A stretch of DNA of 13,189 bases from NCBI GenBank assembly GCA_036939975.1, contig JALLPB010000749.1:1-13189 (forward strand), given 5' to 3'. Position numbers and translations under genes: made by a program. Under the pieces are notes generated by a model. That model was not told the origin of the DNA. It made no database searches and saw only the letters and a list, made by a program, of their open reading frames with translations. Shown here one piece after another: positions 1 through 8,112 of the stretch; positions within the stretch are counted from its first letter, which is position 1; each line of letters begins with the position of its first letter. Origin of the DNA: Cyclostephanos tholiformis. Its lineage: Eukaryota > Bacillariophyta > Thalassiosirophyceae > Thalassiosirales > Thalassiosiraceae.

Positions 1-2
1 TT

Positions 3-1244
3 TGCACTCGTTTATTCACTTCAGGGGAAAAGTTATCCACCCGCCTAGGTCACACGTTGGCATTGAGAGCTGTTATTTGTCTCATGGAGTGAATGGAGGC
101 CATGGAATGGAGGGAAGGGGTTGTCCAGTATTACCAGCAACTGAATCATCTTGTGTCTTTTAAAACTGTTGCCACCCCTGCTTATTTCATGGGGAGGAAG
201 GAGAGGAAGGTTGCTCCGAACAGGATTCAAACCAAATACACAGATCTGGATATACCACCCTACATAAGGGAGATGAGGGAGTTGTTTGAGTTTGTGCAGA
301 AAATCAATAAAGAGAGAGAAGCAGGAAGCTTGTGCAGCAATATGTTGCCAAAAAGCTTTTGCTATGCAGTAGAGAAGAGGCAATGAAGCTTTTGCGGCCC
401 CTCTTTGCTTAGGAATTGAGTGTGGTTGCTGGGGCTATGATGGGCAGTGACTCAGATATCCTTGTCAGGTCCATCATCTCCAGAGGAGAAGACTCTGTCC
501 AGCGTGGGAGCATGCGGACCCTGCTCCGTGGAGCATGGCTGAATGATGAGGTCATAAACTACTTTCTTAAGAATTGCTTTGCAGGGCGCAAAGAGAAGGT
601 CTGTGAAAAGGAGCCTAGGAGAAAACCATCACACTTTTTCAACTCCTACTTTATGCAGACTTTGTTTGACCTGAAGAACAACAACCTAAATTTGAGGGGG
701 ATTTACAATTACAACCACGTTAGGAGATGGTCAAGGAAGGTAATTATGCCAGGTAACATATTCAATTTGAAATACATATTTTATCCAATCAATCATGATA
801 ATGTGCATTGGACGCTGGCTGTGATTTTCATGGAGGCTAAGAAGATTCAGTACTATGATTCGCTTGGCAGCACTGACTTGGTGAAGATGCAGGAATTGCT
901 AGAATATGTTAAGGATGAGTACAAGGCAAAGCATGATGGGGAGGATATGTATGCTACTGAATGGGAGCTGGTTTCTTGCAAGAGAAATATCCCTTGACCT
1001 TGACAGAAGAATGGTGAGTTTTATCCCCACTCTCTGTATTTCACATTCCTCCTCATTGACCTATGTAGACTTTATTGCCTCCTCTTTGACCTATCTTGTA
1101 GGCTTCAATTGTGGTGTTTTTGTATGCATGTATTGCTATTTCATTTCAAAGGACTGTTCCCTTGTTTTCAACCAAGATCACATTGACCAGTGCCGGGATA
1201 TAATTGCATTTTTGATATTGGAAAATTGTGCAAGAATGATTTAA
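3..1244 (+). pseudogene. Ulp1-type (peptidase family C48) SUMO-protease-like pseudogene, 5' end outside window
   Basis: Ulp1/C48 proteases are cysteine proteases that process or remove SUMO-like proteins; in algae and plants many copies sit in transposons. The catalytic parts are visible. WLNDEVINYF starts at residue 41 counted from 416, the catalytic His is at 806-808 (HWTLAVI), Asp at 857-859 (YYDSLG), the oxyanion Gln at 1004-1006 and the nucleophile Cys at 1110-1112 (GFNCGVF). Gln and Cys are six residues apart once the 1014-1101 intron is removed, as in Ulp1. Upstream protein-like sequence runs in frame 3 from the window edge to about 320, then in frame 2 (REEAMKLLRPL just before 410). 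Lesions are TGA 90-92, a one-base frame change near 311-330, TAG 410-412, and TGA 995-997 and 1001-1003. The end is TAA 1242-1244. The family is clear; pseudogene status is very likely because four stops and a shift interrupt it. Confidence 0.85.
1014..1101 (+). other. Spliceosomal intron in the Ulp1 pseudogene
   Basis: The donor is G|GTGAGT at 1014 and the acceptor is a pyrimidine-rich tract ending CTTGTAG at 1101. Removing these 88 bases joins AAT-G to GC-TTC in phase 1 and restores QKNGFNCGVF, the Gln-to-Cys segment of the C48 active site. The protein match on both sides fixes the boundaries. This intron is the best single evidence that the window is eukaryotic. Confidence 0.85.
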
Positions 1245-1254
1245 TGGTTCGTAA

Positions 1255-1629
1255 AGGGTTCAAAATATTTTTCTAGTCCAAATGTTAGGGTTCAAAATAT
1301 TACTACAAAAACATACAGAAATAACTCTAGGGTTCAAAATATTACAGTATATTACTCTAGTCAGTACCATAACTTGTAGTATTATGGTTAGGGTTCAAAA
1401 TATTACAATACTTGGAGAGCACAACACCGCTAATCCTAGAGACAAGCTATCGCACTTCTCTGGAAAGGTAGACACTGCTCTGTCATGAAGGGTTCAAAAT
1501 ATTTCTCCAGTCCAACAGTTAGGGTTCAAAATATTACTAAGTAGGAAAGAAAACACAGAAATAACTATAGGGTTCAAAATATTACAATAAATTACTCAGT
1601 CAGTAGTTACGGTCCTTTGAGTATTATGG
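1255..1629. repeat. Seven copies of AGGGTTCAAAATATT within a larger tandem duplication
   Basis: The 15-base motif occurs at 1255, 1287, 1329, 1390, 1489, 1521 and 1569, all in the same orientation. The first three and last three copies lie in two diverged copies of a longer unit, about 1255-1387 and 1489-1629. Each unit has three motifs at matching spacing, an ACAGAAATAACT segment, a CAGTCAGTA-like segment and a final ATTATGG. The middle motif (1390) belongs to about 100 bases of unique sequence between the units. It starts ten bases after the stop of the protease pseudogene. No gene is seen in it. Confidence 0.85.
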
Positions 1630-1908
1630 TCCTTTGGCCTTGCAGGCTCTCTACGAGGAATCAATCTCTCTCTAATTCAATCTCAACATCCGTAGCCCAA
1701 TCTCTCTCCTATTGCAGCACAGCAGGCTCAATCTTTTTCCATTGTGCACCCAAAAGTGCTACCTCTTTTTCGATTCAGCTCTATGCACTTTTTCTGTGCA
1801 GCCAGTTTCCTGTTTTGAGCATTTAGTCAAAAAATGGTTGCTATCAACTATTCCTCCAATGACTGCTCACCCTGTTTATAGGACCAATGGGCATATGTAA
1901 GAAATTCA
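1630..1908. other. Region with no recognisable gene
   Basis: It contains pyrimidine-rich stretches, including repeats of CAATCTCTCTC around 1661 and 1699. The open frames are short and I recognise no protein in them. Confidence 0.5.
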
Positions 1909-1982
1909 CCATCATTTTTCCTTAACCATGTTTTCTTTGCCTGGTGGACAGCCTCATCCTTGTCCAAGTCTGGTGCATCTGA
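1909..1982 (-). repeat. Dispersed coding-like repeat, copy A
   Basis: It matches 4145-4221 closely. On the minus strand both copies encode SDAPDLDKDE, then a variable Glu/Val/His or Glu/Asn/Ile segment, then QAKKTWLRKNDG. The two copies differ in length by exactly three bases, at the variable segment, so the reading frame is kept. That suggests a fragment of a protein-coding mobile element or an exon. Here the frame runs on into EFLTYAHW, unlike copy B. I do not recognise the protein. Confidence 0.65.
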
Positions 1983-2130
1983 TGGGACTGCATTTGCCAT
2001 GGTGGGGATGCTGACAATTGATGCTGATACTGGAGGTGTGAAAATGGGCAGATATTTTTGGTCCACAAATATAAAAATGATTACGATACTATTCGCTAAT
2101 ATTTTATCTTCCTTTTGTGTCAGCAAGAAA

Positions 2131-2194
2131 AATGTGTTAACACAGGCAAACATATGTTAACATGTGTTGTGATATGTTGACACAAGTGTTAACA
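2131..2194. promoter_or_regulatory. Cluster of TGTTAACA palindromes, possible binding-site array
   Basis: Perfect TGTTAACA palindromes occur at 2135-2142, 2155-2162 and 2187-2194. A one-base variant, TGTTGACA, is at 2175-2182. The first three sites are exactly 20 bases apart, about two helical turns. No convincing gene lies next to them, so a regulatory role is only a guess; simple repeat expansion is the alternative. Confidence 0.35.
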
Positions 2195-2491
2195 TAGAGA
2201 GTGTTATCACAAATTTTGACTGTGATGTCAAAGAAGCTTGTCGTGATTGGTGTACAGTGTGGGATGATGGGAAACACAAACTTTCTTGAGAAAGAGAAAT
2301 TAGGGCTTCTCCAATCGGCGATTACAAGAAAATATTTTTAATCATGCTAAACTATTTGGGAGGCAATCTTAAAATGCCCCAACCTTTAACCCCCCCAAAT
2401 CCAGTGTCTTCCTGGTATAAAATTACCCGTATGTTGACCAGTACCGGTGTTGTCGTAGGAGGGTAATTGCCAAAGTTCCATGTCACTCCTA
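2195..2491. other. Region with no recognisable gene
   Basis: AT-rich sequence with no protein-like frame on either strand and no repeats that I can match elsewhere in the window. Confidence 0.4.
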
Positions 2492-2776
2492 TTTTTGGTT
2501 ATTCTGCCAGAAGGTATGAATTCATAGTTTAGGTATGAATTCATGGTTTGTTTGACAGGGTCAATCTTGGCAAATATCGCAGCTAAGCTATTAAAAATTG
2601 ACATGTCATGCATCCCATGGTGTTGGGGAGCTGGAAGTCTGTTCCCAAGGCATGATTGTGAAGGTGCGTGAGTCAGGACCATTTGGCGCATCGACCATTG
2701 GGCATATCATCATCGATGTTGTGTGTTATGATGTGTGTTCTAGCTAACTAAAGCTAATTAATCATGGACCAACCGA

Positions 2777-2811
2777 CCATGGCGGCCGCCGTCATCCCAC
2801 AGCCGCCATGG
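2777..2811. repeat. GC-rich hairpin, one of a diverged pair
   Basis: CCATGGCGGC and GCCGCCATGG form a perfect ten-base inverted repeat with a 15-base loop. A diverged copy of this sequence and its right flank lies at about 3218-3272. The differences between the two copies are mostly transitions, and they have spoiled the stem in the second copy. Confidence 0.7.
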
Positions 2812-3217
2812 TCCCCCACTCCCGGTGCCGCTGCATAAGATGCCTAGCCATAGTGTATCACAATAAGACTATTTTGTTAAAATATGGATATATCATTATT
2901 AATTGTTTAATTAGACCGTTCTACTCATGAAACATCGATGGGAGTTTGTAAGCTTGTGTCCTGTGTTTTCTACACAGGAATACAAAGATATTTGTACCGG
3001 AAGATTGGCGATCACATCCGGTGAGATGAGAATGAGCATCATTGGCACCATTGGAGCCATCGTGCTCAGCTGCCTCCACGCCAAATTAATCGTCATGCAA
3101 CATCCTCCCAGAAAGGACATCATTTCGGCATGATGTGTGGCAGCAGCTGTGATGAAGGAAGCGGGAAAGGAGCAGGGGAGGAAAAATTCTCCACAATGCG
3201 AATCATTGCATCGTACA

Positions 3218-3272
3218 ATCATGGTGGCCGCCATTGTCCTACAGCTGCCATGGGGCCACACTCCCAGCAACA
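3218..3272. repeat. Diverged copy of the GC-rich hairpin repeat
   Basis: It aligns with 2777-2830 without obvious gaps and keeps GGCCGCC, ACAG and GCCATGG. Most differences are C/T or G/A. Confidence 0.65.
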
Positions 3273-3386
3273 AAGCATACAACAATCAACTAATATACTA
3301 TGCGATGGGTATTTGTTGTTGTAACTAGAAAAAAATATAATTATTACTATTTTTATGACCTATTTTGTAATGACGCATCAATGAAT

Positions 3387-3416
3387 CATCACATCGGATT
3401 GTAGCCGGATGTGATG
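3387..3416. repeat. Hairpin CATCACATCGG / CCGGATGTGATG
   Basis: Arms of 11 and 12 bases pair with one bulged base around a seven-base loop. The same ATCACATCCGG string appears at 3011-3021 in the opposite sense. There is no T-run after it that would suggest a terminator, and the setting is eukaryotic. Confidence 0.6.
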
Positions 3417-3735
3417 GTGGTACCACCAATGCAGAGCACCGGCGGCAATAACCATCACACATATACATTGTATATGTCCCCTTTTGGGGTTCCTATCCCT
3501 GTTCTGCCATGTTGCCCATCACAAAGAGCATGGCAATTGAAAATATGGGGCAATGAATTCAAGGTAGCGATTTTGGTGATTTTTTGGGTCTGTAGTCCAG
3601 TTATGGTGTGGTACCCCATCATTGCAGACCGTGATTTTTGCACTTGACTTGTGTGGGAATAGGTCTGGGGGTGCTAATCCCTGTTTTTCAGCTTCATAGG
3701 GGCTGGGGAGCATGCCCATAAACTAATGGTTTTGT

Positions 3736-3753
3736 AACCATGAATTCATGGTT
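3736..3753. repeat. 18-base perfect palindrome AACCATGAATTCATGGTT
   Basis: The sequence equals its own complement across all 18 bases. Related ATGAATTCAT sequences lie at 2516-2526 and 2534-2544, near the other end of the putative element. Confidence 0.8.
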
Positions 3754-3848
3754 TTGACCGGCGGAATAACCATTTTTTTGTGGAAACCAAAGCTTTTATT
3801 TCTATTGCAATACGGAAACCATGGGTGCCATCCGCCATGGCCTTTGAC

Positions 3849-4137
3849 TCTGCCCAGTCCCCTCCAGCGCCTGTTCAAGCATGATAGACCTGGTCACCAC
3901 ATCGGGTGCAACATCGGGTGCACTTGATTGGTCGAAACTTGAGCAAGGGGGGTGGATATGACAACAAATTTATGAAGAATGTGGTGAATAATAAGGGGAA
4001 TTAATACCTCAATCATATGTGGTGTTGCCTTCGCCCATGCCCCTTTGGGGCCCATCCTGGCATGATAGAGTTTCTCGCAACATTGGGGGCGACATTGGGT
4101 GTGCTGGATTTGTTGAAATTTGACCCATGGGGGGTGG
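3849..4137. repeat. Diverged tandem duplication, units 3849-3955 and 4029-4137
   Basis: The two units align through CATGATAG (3880 and 4061), an ACATCGGGTGCAACATCGGGTG-like versus ACATTGGGGGCGACATTGGG-like part, and a final run of G ending in GGTGG. The offset is about 181 bases. On the minus strand both give related peptides with ST-P and HPM motifs. The second unit runs straight into copy B of the dispersed repeat at 4145, so both may belong to one decayed element. No function is recognised. Confidence 0.6.
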
Positions 4138-4144
4138 GTTATTC

Positions 4145-4221
4145 CCATCATTTTTCCTTAACCATGTTTTCTTTGCCTGGAGGATATTCTCCTCATCCTT
4201 GTCCAAGTCTGGTGCATCTGA
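4145..4221 (-). repeat. Dispersed coding-like repeat, copy B
   Basis: This is the partner of 1909-1982 and is three bases longer. The minus-strand peptide is SDAPDLDKDEENILQ followed by AKKTWLRKNDG, and it then runs into the 3849-4137 duplication. Frame-preserving divergence implies that the source was protein-coding. Confidence 0.65.
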
Positions 4222-4709
4222 AAACTTTTGTGCTCCTTTCCATTCAGATTTGGTTCCCAAAGTCATCATTTTAGACATACTTAGGGTATGCATTTAAGAG
4301 TACTTTGCATTTGTACATGAAATGTATCATACTATCTTGTTTTGTACATTCACAAACATCACTAAATTACAAAGTATACTATCTACAAACAGCACTATTT
4401 ACAAATCACTAATTTAAAGACAGTAACACTCGAAGATGAATAGGCATTCACAAGTATCATACTGTCTTAGTTGACACATTCACGGACATCACCAAATAAA
4501 AAATATTTATTGTTATACAGCACCATCAAAAAAAGTCACCTCTGTGCACAGCATAAAATTTCTTTTTCACTTACTAAAACTGTTCCGTTTGTATATTACA
4601 TGGACAAACAGCATTTTTCTAACTTAGAGTTTAATTAACAGCATATTATGTTTGTACATCCATGTCATAAACAACACATAATAACCTAATCCTAACTAAT
4701 TTGTGACTC
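4222..4709. repeat. AT-rich region with a 44-base direct repeat (4324-4367 and 4454-4497)
   Basis: The copies share GTATCATACT, ACATTCAC and ACATCAC at identical spacing, with about ten mismatches in 44 and an offset of 130. The rest of the interval is AT-rich with no recognisable gene. It could contain the promoter of the frame that starts at 4710, but I see no distinct signal. Confidence 0.6.
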
Positions 4710-5672
4710 ATGATGCTTGCTTCCAATGGGAGGTTCTCTTTGTACCATCAGATGTCCCTTGCCAATGGACACGGCCCAACAATCAGCTCACCACGCAACA
4801 ATGGGGACTCACAGCCATTGCTCAATGACAATATAAATGCTAGCATGGAAACAATGACATGGATCCACCACCTGCTCAATGCACACGAATGCATCCTCAT
4901 GACAGCTATTGTGGAGGTGACAAATATTACAACAACCCACCCCCCGGATACCCCTATGCTGATGGACATCATGGTTATTATGGAATGCAACAACACAAAC
5001 GTTCTCAGTCGACTCAACCATATGGACCATAATCACACAAATCTCCTCACCCGCCTTGACAATATGACTGGGCGACTAGATGAAGCTATGAACAACTATT
5101 GCATCCTCCTGGGGTTGGTCAATGTCACACTTACCTCCCTCCACAGTAAAGCAGGTAGCAGGTTGGGTGCTCTCGTGGGTAGGGAGAGTCCCAAGTCTCA
5201 GGTCTCAAATTTCCGAAATCTTGTAGATGAGATGGGAATTAGTCAATTTTTAGACTTGTTCAGAGAGCATTGTAGCTTTCTGGAGGATGATCGTGGTGAT
5301 TTTCTGGTCACTTTTCCAAGATTTGTGCAAAATGCTGACAGCAGATTGGCTTTCTGGTTCTAAATCATTAAATTTGGGTTATATTACTATCTGTGTGATT
5401 TTTCTCAGTTCAAATGCTTTTTTCGGACTAATGATATCATTTTGGACCCTAATTTAACACTTTGGTGTTTAGCCTTGTGTAATATAAATTCAATTCTTAT
5501 GGGAGGTCTGCTCATATACCTTGCTTTTGAAAAACATGATTCCATGGCTAATGAAGTCACACAAGTCATCCCAGGGCATGAGAAAAACTGCATTTGAAGC
5601 GTGCTGCAAGAACAACGATACCAACCAGTGGCCCGGACGGTACAAAGCAAAATTGGTGAAAGGGGGAAATAA
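4710..5672 (+). pseudogene. Unrecognised protein frame with coiled-coil-like centre and two internal stops
   Basis: The frame opens with ATG-ATG at 4710 and is clean for 217 codons to TAA 5361-5363. It stays protein-like in the same frame beyond that to TGA 5595-5597 and finally TAA 5670-5672. The first part is Asn/His/Met-rich. It has a repeated NTNVLSRLNHM / HTNLLTRLDNM / GRLDEAMNN pattern around residues 95-128 that suggests a short coiled coil, and a more ordered stretch near residues 165-217. The segment after 5363 includes NSILMGGLLIYLAFEKHDS and then RYQPVARTVQSK past the TGA. If both stops are lesions, the original product was about 320 residues. Alternatively the 217-residue product is complete and the rest is chance. 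There is no homology I can name. Acceptor-like TTTTTCTCAG ends at 5408, but no matching phase-0 donor is seen. Confidence 0.45.
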
Positions 5673-5874
5673 CAGGTGTTCCTAATAGTTCCCGCACACT
5701 CTACCTGATTACTAGAATATTGGAATATTAGTATCCTCAGGTAGGGCTGTGCAGGAGCTGATATGGTCCCATATCACATTCCCCCCCTTCACATTTTTGC
5801 TAGCTAAAAAGCCATCTGGGAGATCACTTTTTTGCCAGGAAGCATCCACGAACCAGCCAATTCAAGTAAAAAGC

Positions 5875-6843
5875 ATGATTGCCACCACGCCCTCTAAGAA
5901 ATCGATTGTGAACCCCACTTTGATCGGGGTTGGTGCGGGAGGCGCAGCGGGAGTGTCCCAAAAATCTGAGAAGAGGCTGGTTGAGACGGATGTGTTCCAA
6001 GTCAGCACAAATCTTGACACAAAGGTCCCACGACAAGCTAGACTGCCACAACGTGCGGCGGGCAACGATGCCATCGGGCTCATGCCAACCGATGATGCCA
6101 CCGCACCTGTCCTGTCGGATGCAACCGATGCGCTGGGGCGTCAGGCTACGATGCCCGTGAAGCAACGACAAGAGGGACCAAGCGCATGCAAGCGCAAGCA
6201 GGCAAGACAGGGAGGTGAGGCCCCGGCTCCCGTTGACGAGGACGAAGTCAACAGGATGGTTGACGCTGTCCCCGGTGAGGATGCAGCAGGCAACCTTTTG
6301 GCTTCCGAAGTCAGCGATGATGAAAGGGACGTGGAGGTGGGCAACAATATCGCTGCCAAGAGTGCAAATCTTCCCCAAAGCCCCGGTAGTCTGTCGCTGG
6401 ACAATGGGGACGATGATATGGAGGCCCTCGGGTGCCTCAATCACGACCCCCACTCGGTGGGATCGATCTTCACATGCCGGGCAGCAGGTGAACATCTCGT
6501 GGGCCTTGACGTCATGGCAAGAGTGTGGAGCACGACGAAGCAGCTCCTTGGCAACAGCCCGGCAGCACAAAAGTTAGCTCATGCCACGGCTGCCTCGAAG
6601 GACAGGGCGTACCTGGTGGTGATGGGGGCGAATAGGTTTTTCACCCTCATCCACCACCTGACCATCTTGGATGTTGAACTGCATCCCCGTGACCGCATTA
6701 AAGGATGCCTCGTGGCATTTGGAGCCAACATGAGAGAAGACAACACCCCCCCCTGGCTGGTAGTATTTGAGGGGCCCGCCACGGACCTTTTCCTACTGCT
6801 CCGCCCCCAATTGGGCTCTCAATGTGCAGCGGACGACACCTAA
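5875..6843 (+). CDS. Unrecognised GC-rich frame, N-terminal part of the duplicated gene
   Basis: The frame is open from 5749, but the first ATG is at 5875, giving 322 residues to TAA 6841-6843. Residues 1-190 are low-complexity, with basic patches (KRKQAR) and acidic runs (DEDE, SDDERD, DNGDDD), as in disordered nuclear or nucleic-acid-binding regions. The last 120 residues look folded (AYLVVMGANRFFTLIHHLTI, WLVVFEGPATDLFLLL). The composition is much richer in GC than the flank at 5673. Just before its stop, another frame (6822 onward) takes over and runs into the 346-base arm (6895-7240). This frame was therefore probably the N-terminal part of a longer protein, separated by a one-base shift near 6822-6845. 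The family is not recognised. The opposite strand is also open for 248 codons but reads less like protein. Confidence 0.5.
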   Translation: MIATTPSKKSIVNPTLIGVGAGGAAGVSQKSEKRLVETDVFQVSTNLDTKVPRQARLPQRAAGNDAIGLMPTDDATAPVLSDATDALGRQATMPVKQRQEGPSACKRKQARQGGEAPAPVDEDEVNRMVDAVPGEDAAGNLLASEVSDDERDVEVGNNIAAKSANLPQSPGSLSLDNGDDDMEALGCLNHDPHSVGSIFTCRAAGEHLVGLDVMARVWSTTKQLLGNSPAAQKLAHATAASKDRAYLVVMGANRFFTLIHHLTILDVELHPRDRIKGCLVAFGANMREDNTPPWLVVFEGPATDLFLLLRPQLGSQCAADDT

Positions 6844-7240
6844 GTTTTTGGGGACAGGGCCGGGACTCGCGGTTCCTGGGCATACGGGCCCCGTCAGATC
6901 CGCCTGCTGACTGGCCCGCAGTGATGACGTGCCTGATCCCGATCCCGATGGCATGGGCGGCATACTTCCTTGATAAGCCCAATTTCGGAGTGGCGGTATG
7001 GTGACTTGATATTCTTGTCGACTCGGTGTCCCGCCTCAAATGCGTCTAGTGTGTCCCCATCTTCGACTCGCTATTACTAGGATGTTATGGCAACCTCCAT
7101 GACAATTCCGCGTACAGTTTGCTGTTGTCGGATTGGGACTCTCTCCCGCTGCACCCTAAAATGAAAAGATGGATGCAGGACCATTGGGATTGGGTCACCA
7201 TTGACGCGATTGGTGACGTGGCAAAGGGGCCGGACAGCCC
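6822..7240 (+). pseudogene. Broken copy of the arm-encoded domain, plus strand
   Basis: The frame starting at 6822 enters the arm with DPPADWPAV and continues with IPMAWAAYFLDKPNFGVAVW. It then hits TGA 7002-7004 and TAG 7047-7049, after which SLLLGCYGNLHDNSAYSLLS continues in frame. The minus-strand copy has CGA and CAG at the two stop positions, so both stops are C-to-T changes that can be read directly from the comparison. The copy ends abruptly at 7240, where similarity to the other arm stops. The function of this roughly 115-residue domain is not recognised. Confidence 0.7.
6895..7240 (+). repeat. 346-base inverted repeat, left arm
   Basis: It pairs with 9548-9893 on the opposite strand. 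The arms are the same length with no indels and differ at about 31 positions (about 91% identity, counted by eye). About 27 of these are transitions, mostly CpG against TpG or CpA. The spacer is 2307 bases. Confidence 0.9.
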
Positions 7241-7249
7241 AAAAGGTCA

Positions 7250-7593
7250 AAGACCGTAGTCATCAACTGCATCAATTCTCGATTCGGTTTGGGCGGAGGA
7301 CGGGCTGACAGTGACAAGGCCGGGGTTGGAAGCGGGACCCCAGCAGGCGACTCCACTCTGGTCGCTCTCTGTCGATGGGCGCGGCGATGCACATCAGCAA
7401 CCCTGACAAGTCCGACGGAAGGTGGGGCTGCGTGTGCCGGTTGGGTTGCTGCCATAGGTGTAGGTGGTGGTGTAGTGGGCCGCGTGAAATGCCGTGGTGG
7501 CGTCCCCGGAGGTGCAGGAAACAGTTGCATTGGGGGCAGGGGCAGGGCCAGCGATCGAGCTCCCGCCGGTAGATTGAAATTCACCGTCGGGCG
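7250..7593 (-). pseudogene. Proline-rich C-terminal tail of the minus-strand gene
   Basis: It continues in the same frame after TGA 7596-7594 of the thioredoxin-like part. Translation is Pro/Ala-rich (LPLPPMQLFPAPPGTPP, TTPPPTPMAA) and then KPNREL near the junction with the left arm at 7240. Long proline-rich tails are usually disordered. It is assigned to this gene only because the frame is unbroken by indels and the composition matches; an unrelated open stretch in GC-rich DNA is possible. Confidence 0.4.
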
Positions 7594-7596
7594 TCA

Positions 7597-8112
7597 GAGT
7601 GGGGCATCCACTTTCCACGGGAAGGCCTCTCCCAGCTTATCCGCGTCCAGTCACGCCCGTCCATCCCTGAATATCACCGCCTCTGATGCGTCCAGGAGAA
7701 CTAGGGCGGGGACCATCGTGATCTGAAAGCATTCCGTGAGAGCAGTGCCGGCGATGTCGTCGTATGGCACTGACAGCCAGGAATACATGTCCCCAATTTA
7801 GCATTTTAACTCCGCCCGTGTGCTACCAAGAGGGACAAGGATGATGGTGGTGTCGGTACGGTGAGCTGCTAATTGTTGCAGATCCCTGACCACCGGTCCA
7901 CAATGTCGGCACGACTCACGACCGAAGTAAAGCCCGATGACCGAGGATCCCCGCAGAGCCACGCTGGGTGCTATGTCACACATTGATTCTGTGAAGCCGA
8001 TGGTGCAATGTCGCAACAACGTTGGCCCCAGGATTGCATCCCAACACGAGGGACAGGAGGAAACGTGAGGTGACGGACCTCTGCCGCCCGGGGTACTGGC
8101 TGGGGCTGAGGG
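7597..8112 (-). pseudogene. Thioredoxin/nucleoredoxin-like domain, decayed
   Basis: Nucleoredoxin/tryparedoxin-type proteins are thioredoxin-fold disulfide reductases. Reading from 8043, the frame gives WDAILGPTLL, then VALRGSSVIGLYFGRESCRHC with a CxxC motif (CRHC, 7911-7900), then TTIILVPLG. After TAA 7800-7798 it gives YSWLSVPYDD, FQITMVPALVLLDA with the expected cis-Pro-like VPALVLLD, then RDGRA, TGA 7653-7651, LDADKLGEAFPWK, and TGA 7596-7594. The order of strand, CxxC, MxWLxVPY, IPxLVLLD and FPW is that of the nucleoredoxin family. The usual Trp before the first Cys is Ser here. It lies downstream of the CCCH-finger frame (ending TGA 8115-8113) in exactly the same frame, which suggests one fusion protein. 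Confidence 0.7.

Larger units (their letters stand above)
2492..3779. mobile_element. Possible non-autonomous element with imperfect inverted ends
   Basis: TGGTTATTCTGCCAG near the left end (2496-2510) matches the complement of the right end (3759-3773) at 13 of 15 positions. Both ends are followed inward by ATGAATTCAT palindromes, two on the left (2516 onward and 2534 onward) and one on the right (3736-3753). The interior has paired repeats (2777-2830 with 3218-3272) and ATCACATCCGG at 3011 with its complement at 3405. It has no protein-like frame. I cannot define a target-site duplication, so this is a weak call; a cluster of unrelated small repeats could look the same. Confidence 0.35.

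Noticed and set aside
1255..1629. CRISPR array
   Set aside because: The 15-base repeats have irregular spacing (32 to 99 bases), the spacers are themselves duplicated, and the genome is eukaryotic.
1848..2153. Complete minus-strand gene around dispersed repeat copy A
   Set aside because: Only the 74-base repeat portion is supported by comparison; the rest of the frame shares nothing with copy B and looks like chance.
5824..6570. Minus-strand frame of 248 codons opposite the 5875-6843 gene
   Set aside because: It is Cys/His/Leu-rich with no domain-like pattern. GC-rich DNA often leaves the opposite strand open, and the plus strand reads more like protein and leads into the arm domain.
7289..7726. 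Plus-strand 145-codon frame over the proline-rich tail
   Set aside because: It is antisense to the in-frame tail and thioredoxin-like region, Gly/Ala/Arg-rich, and has no recognisable pattern.
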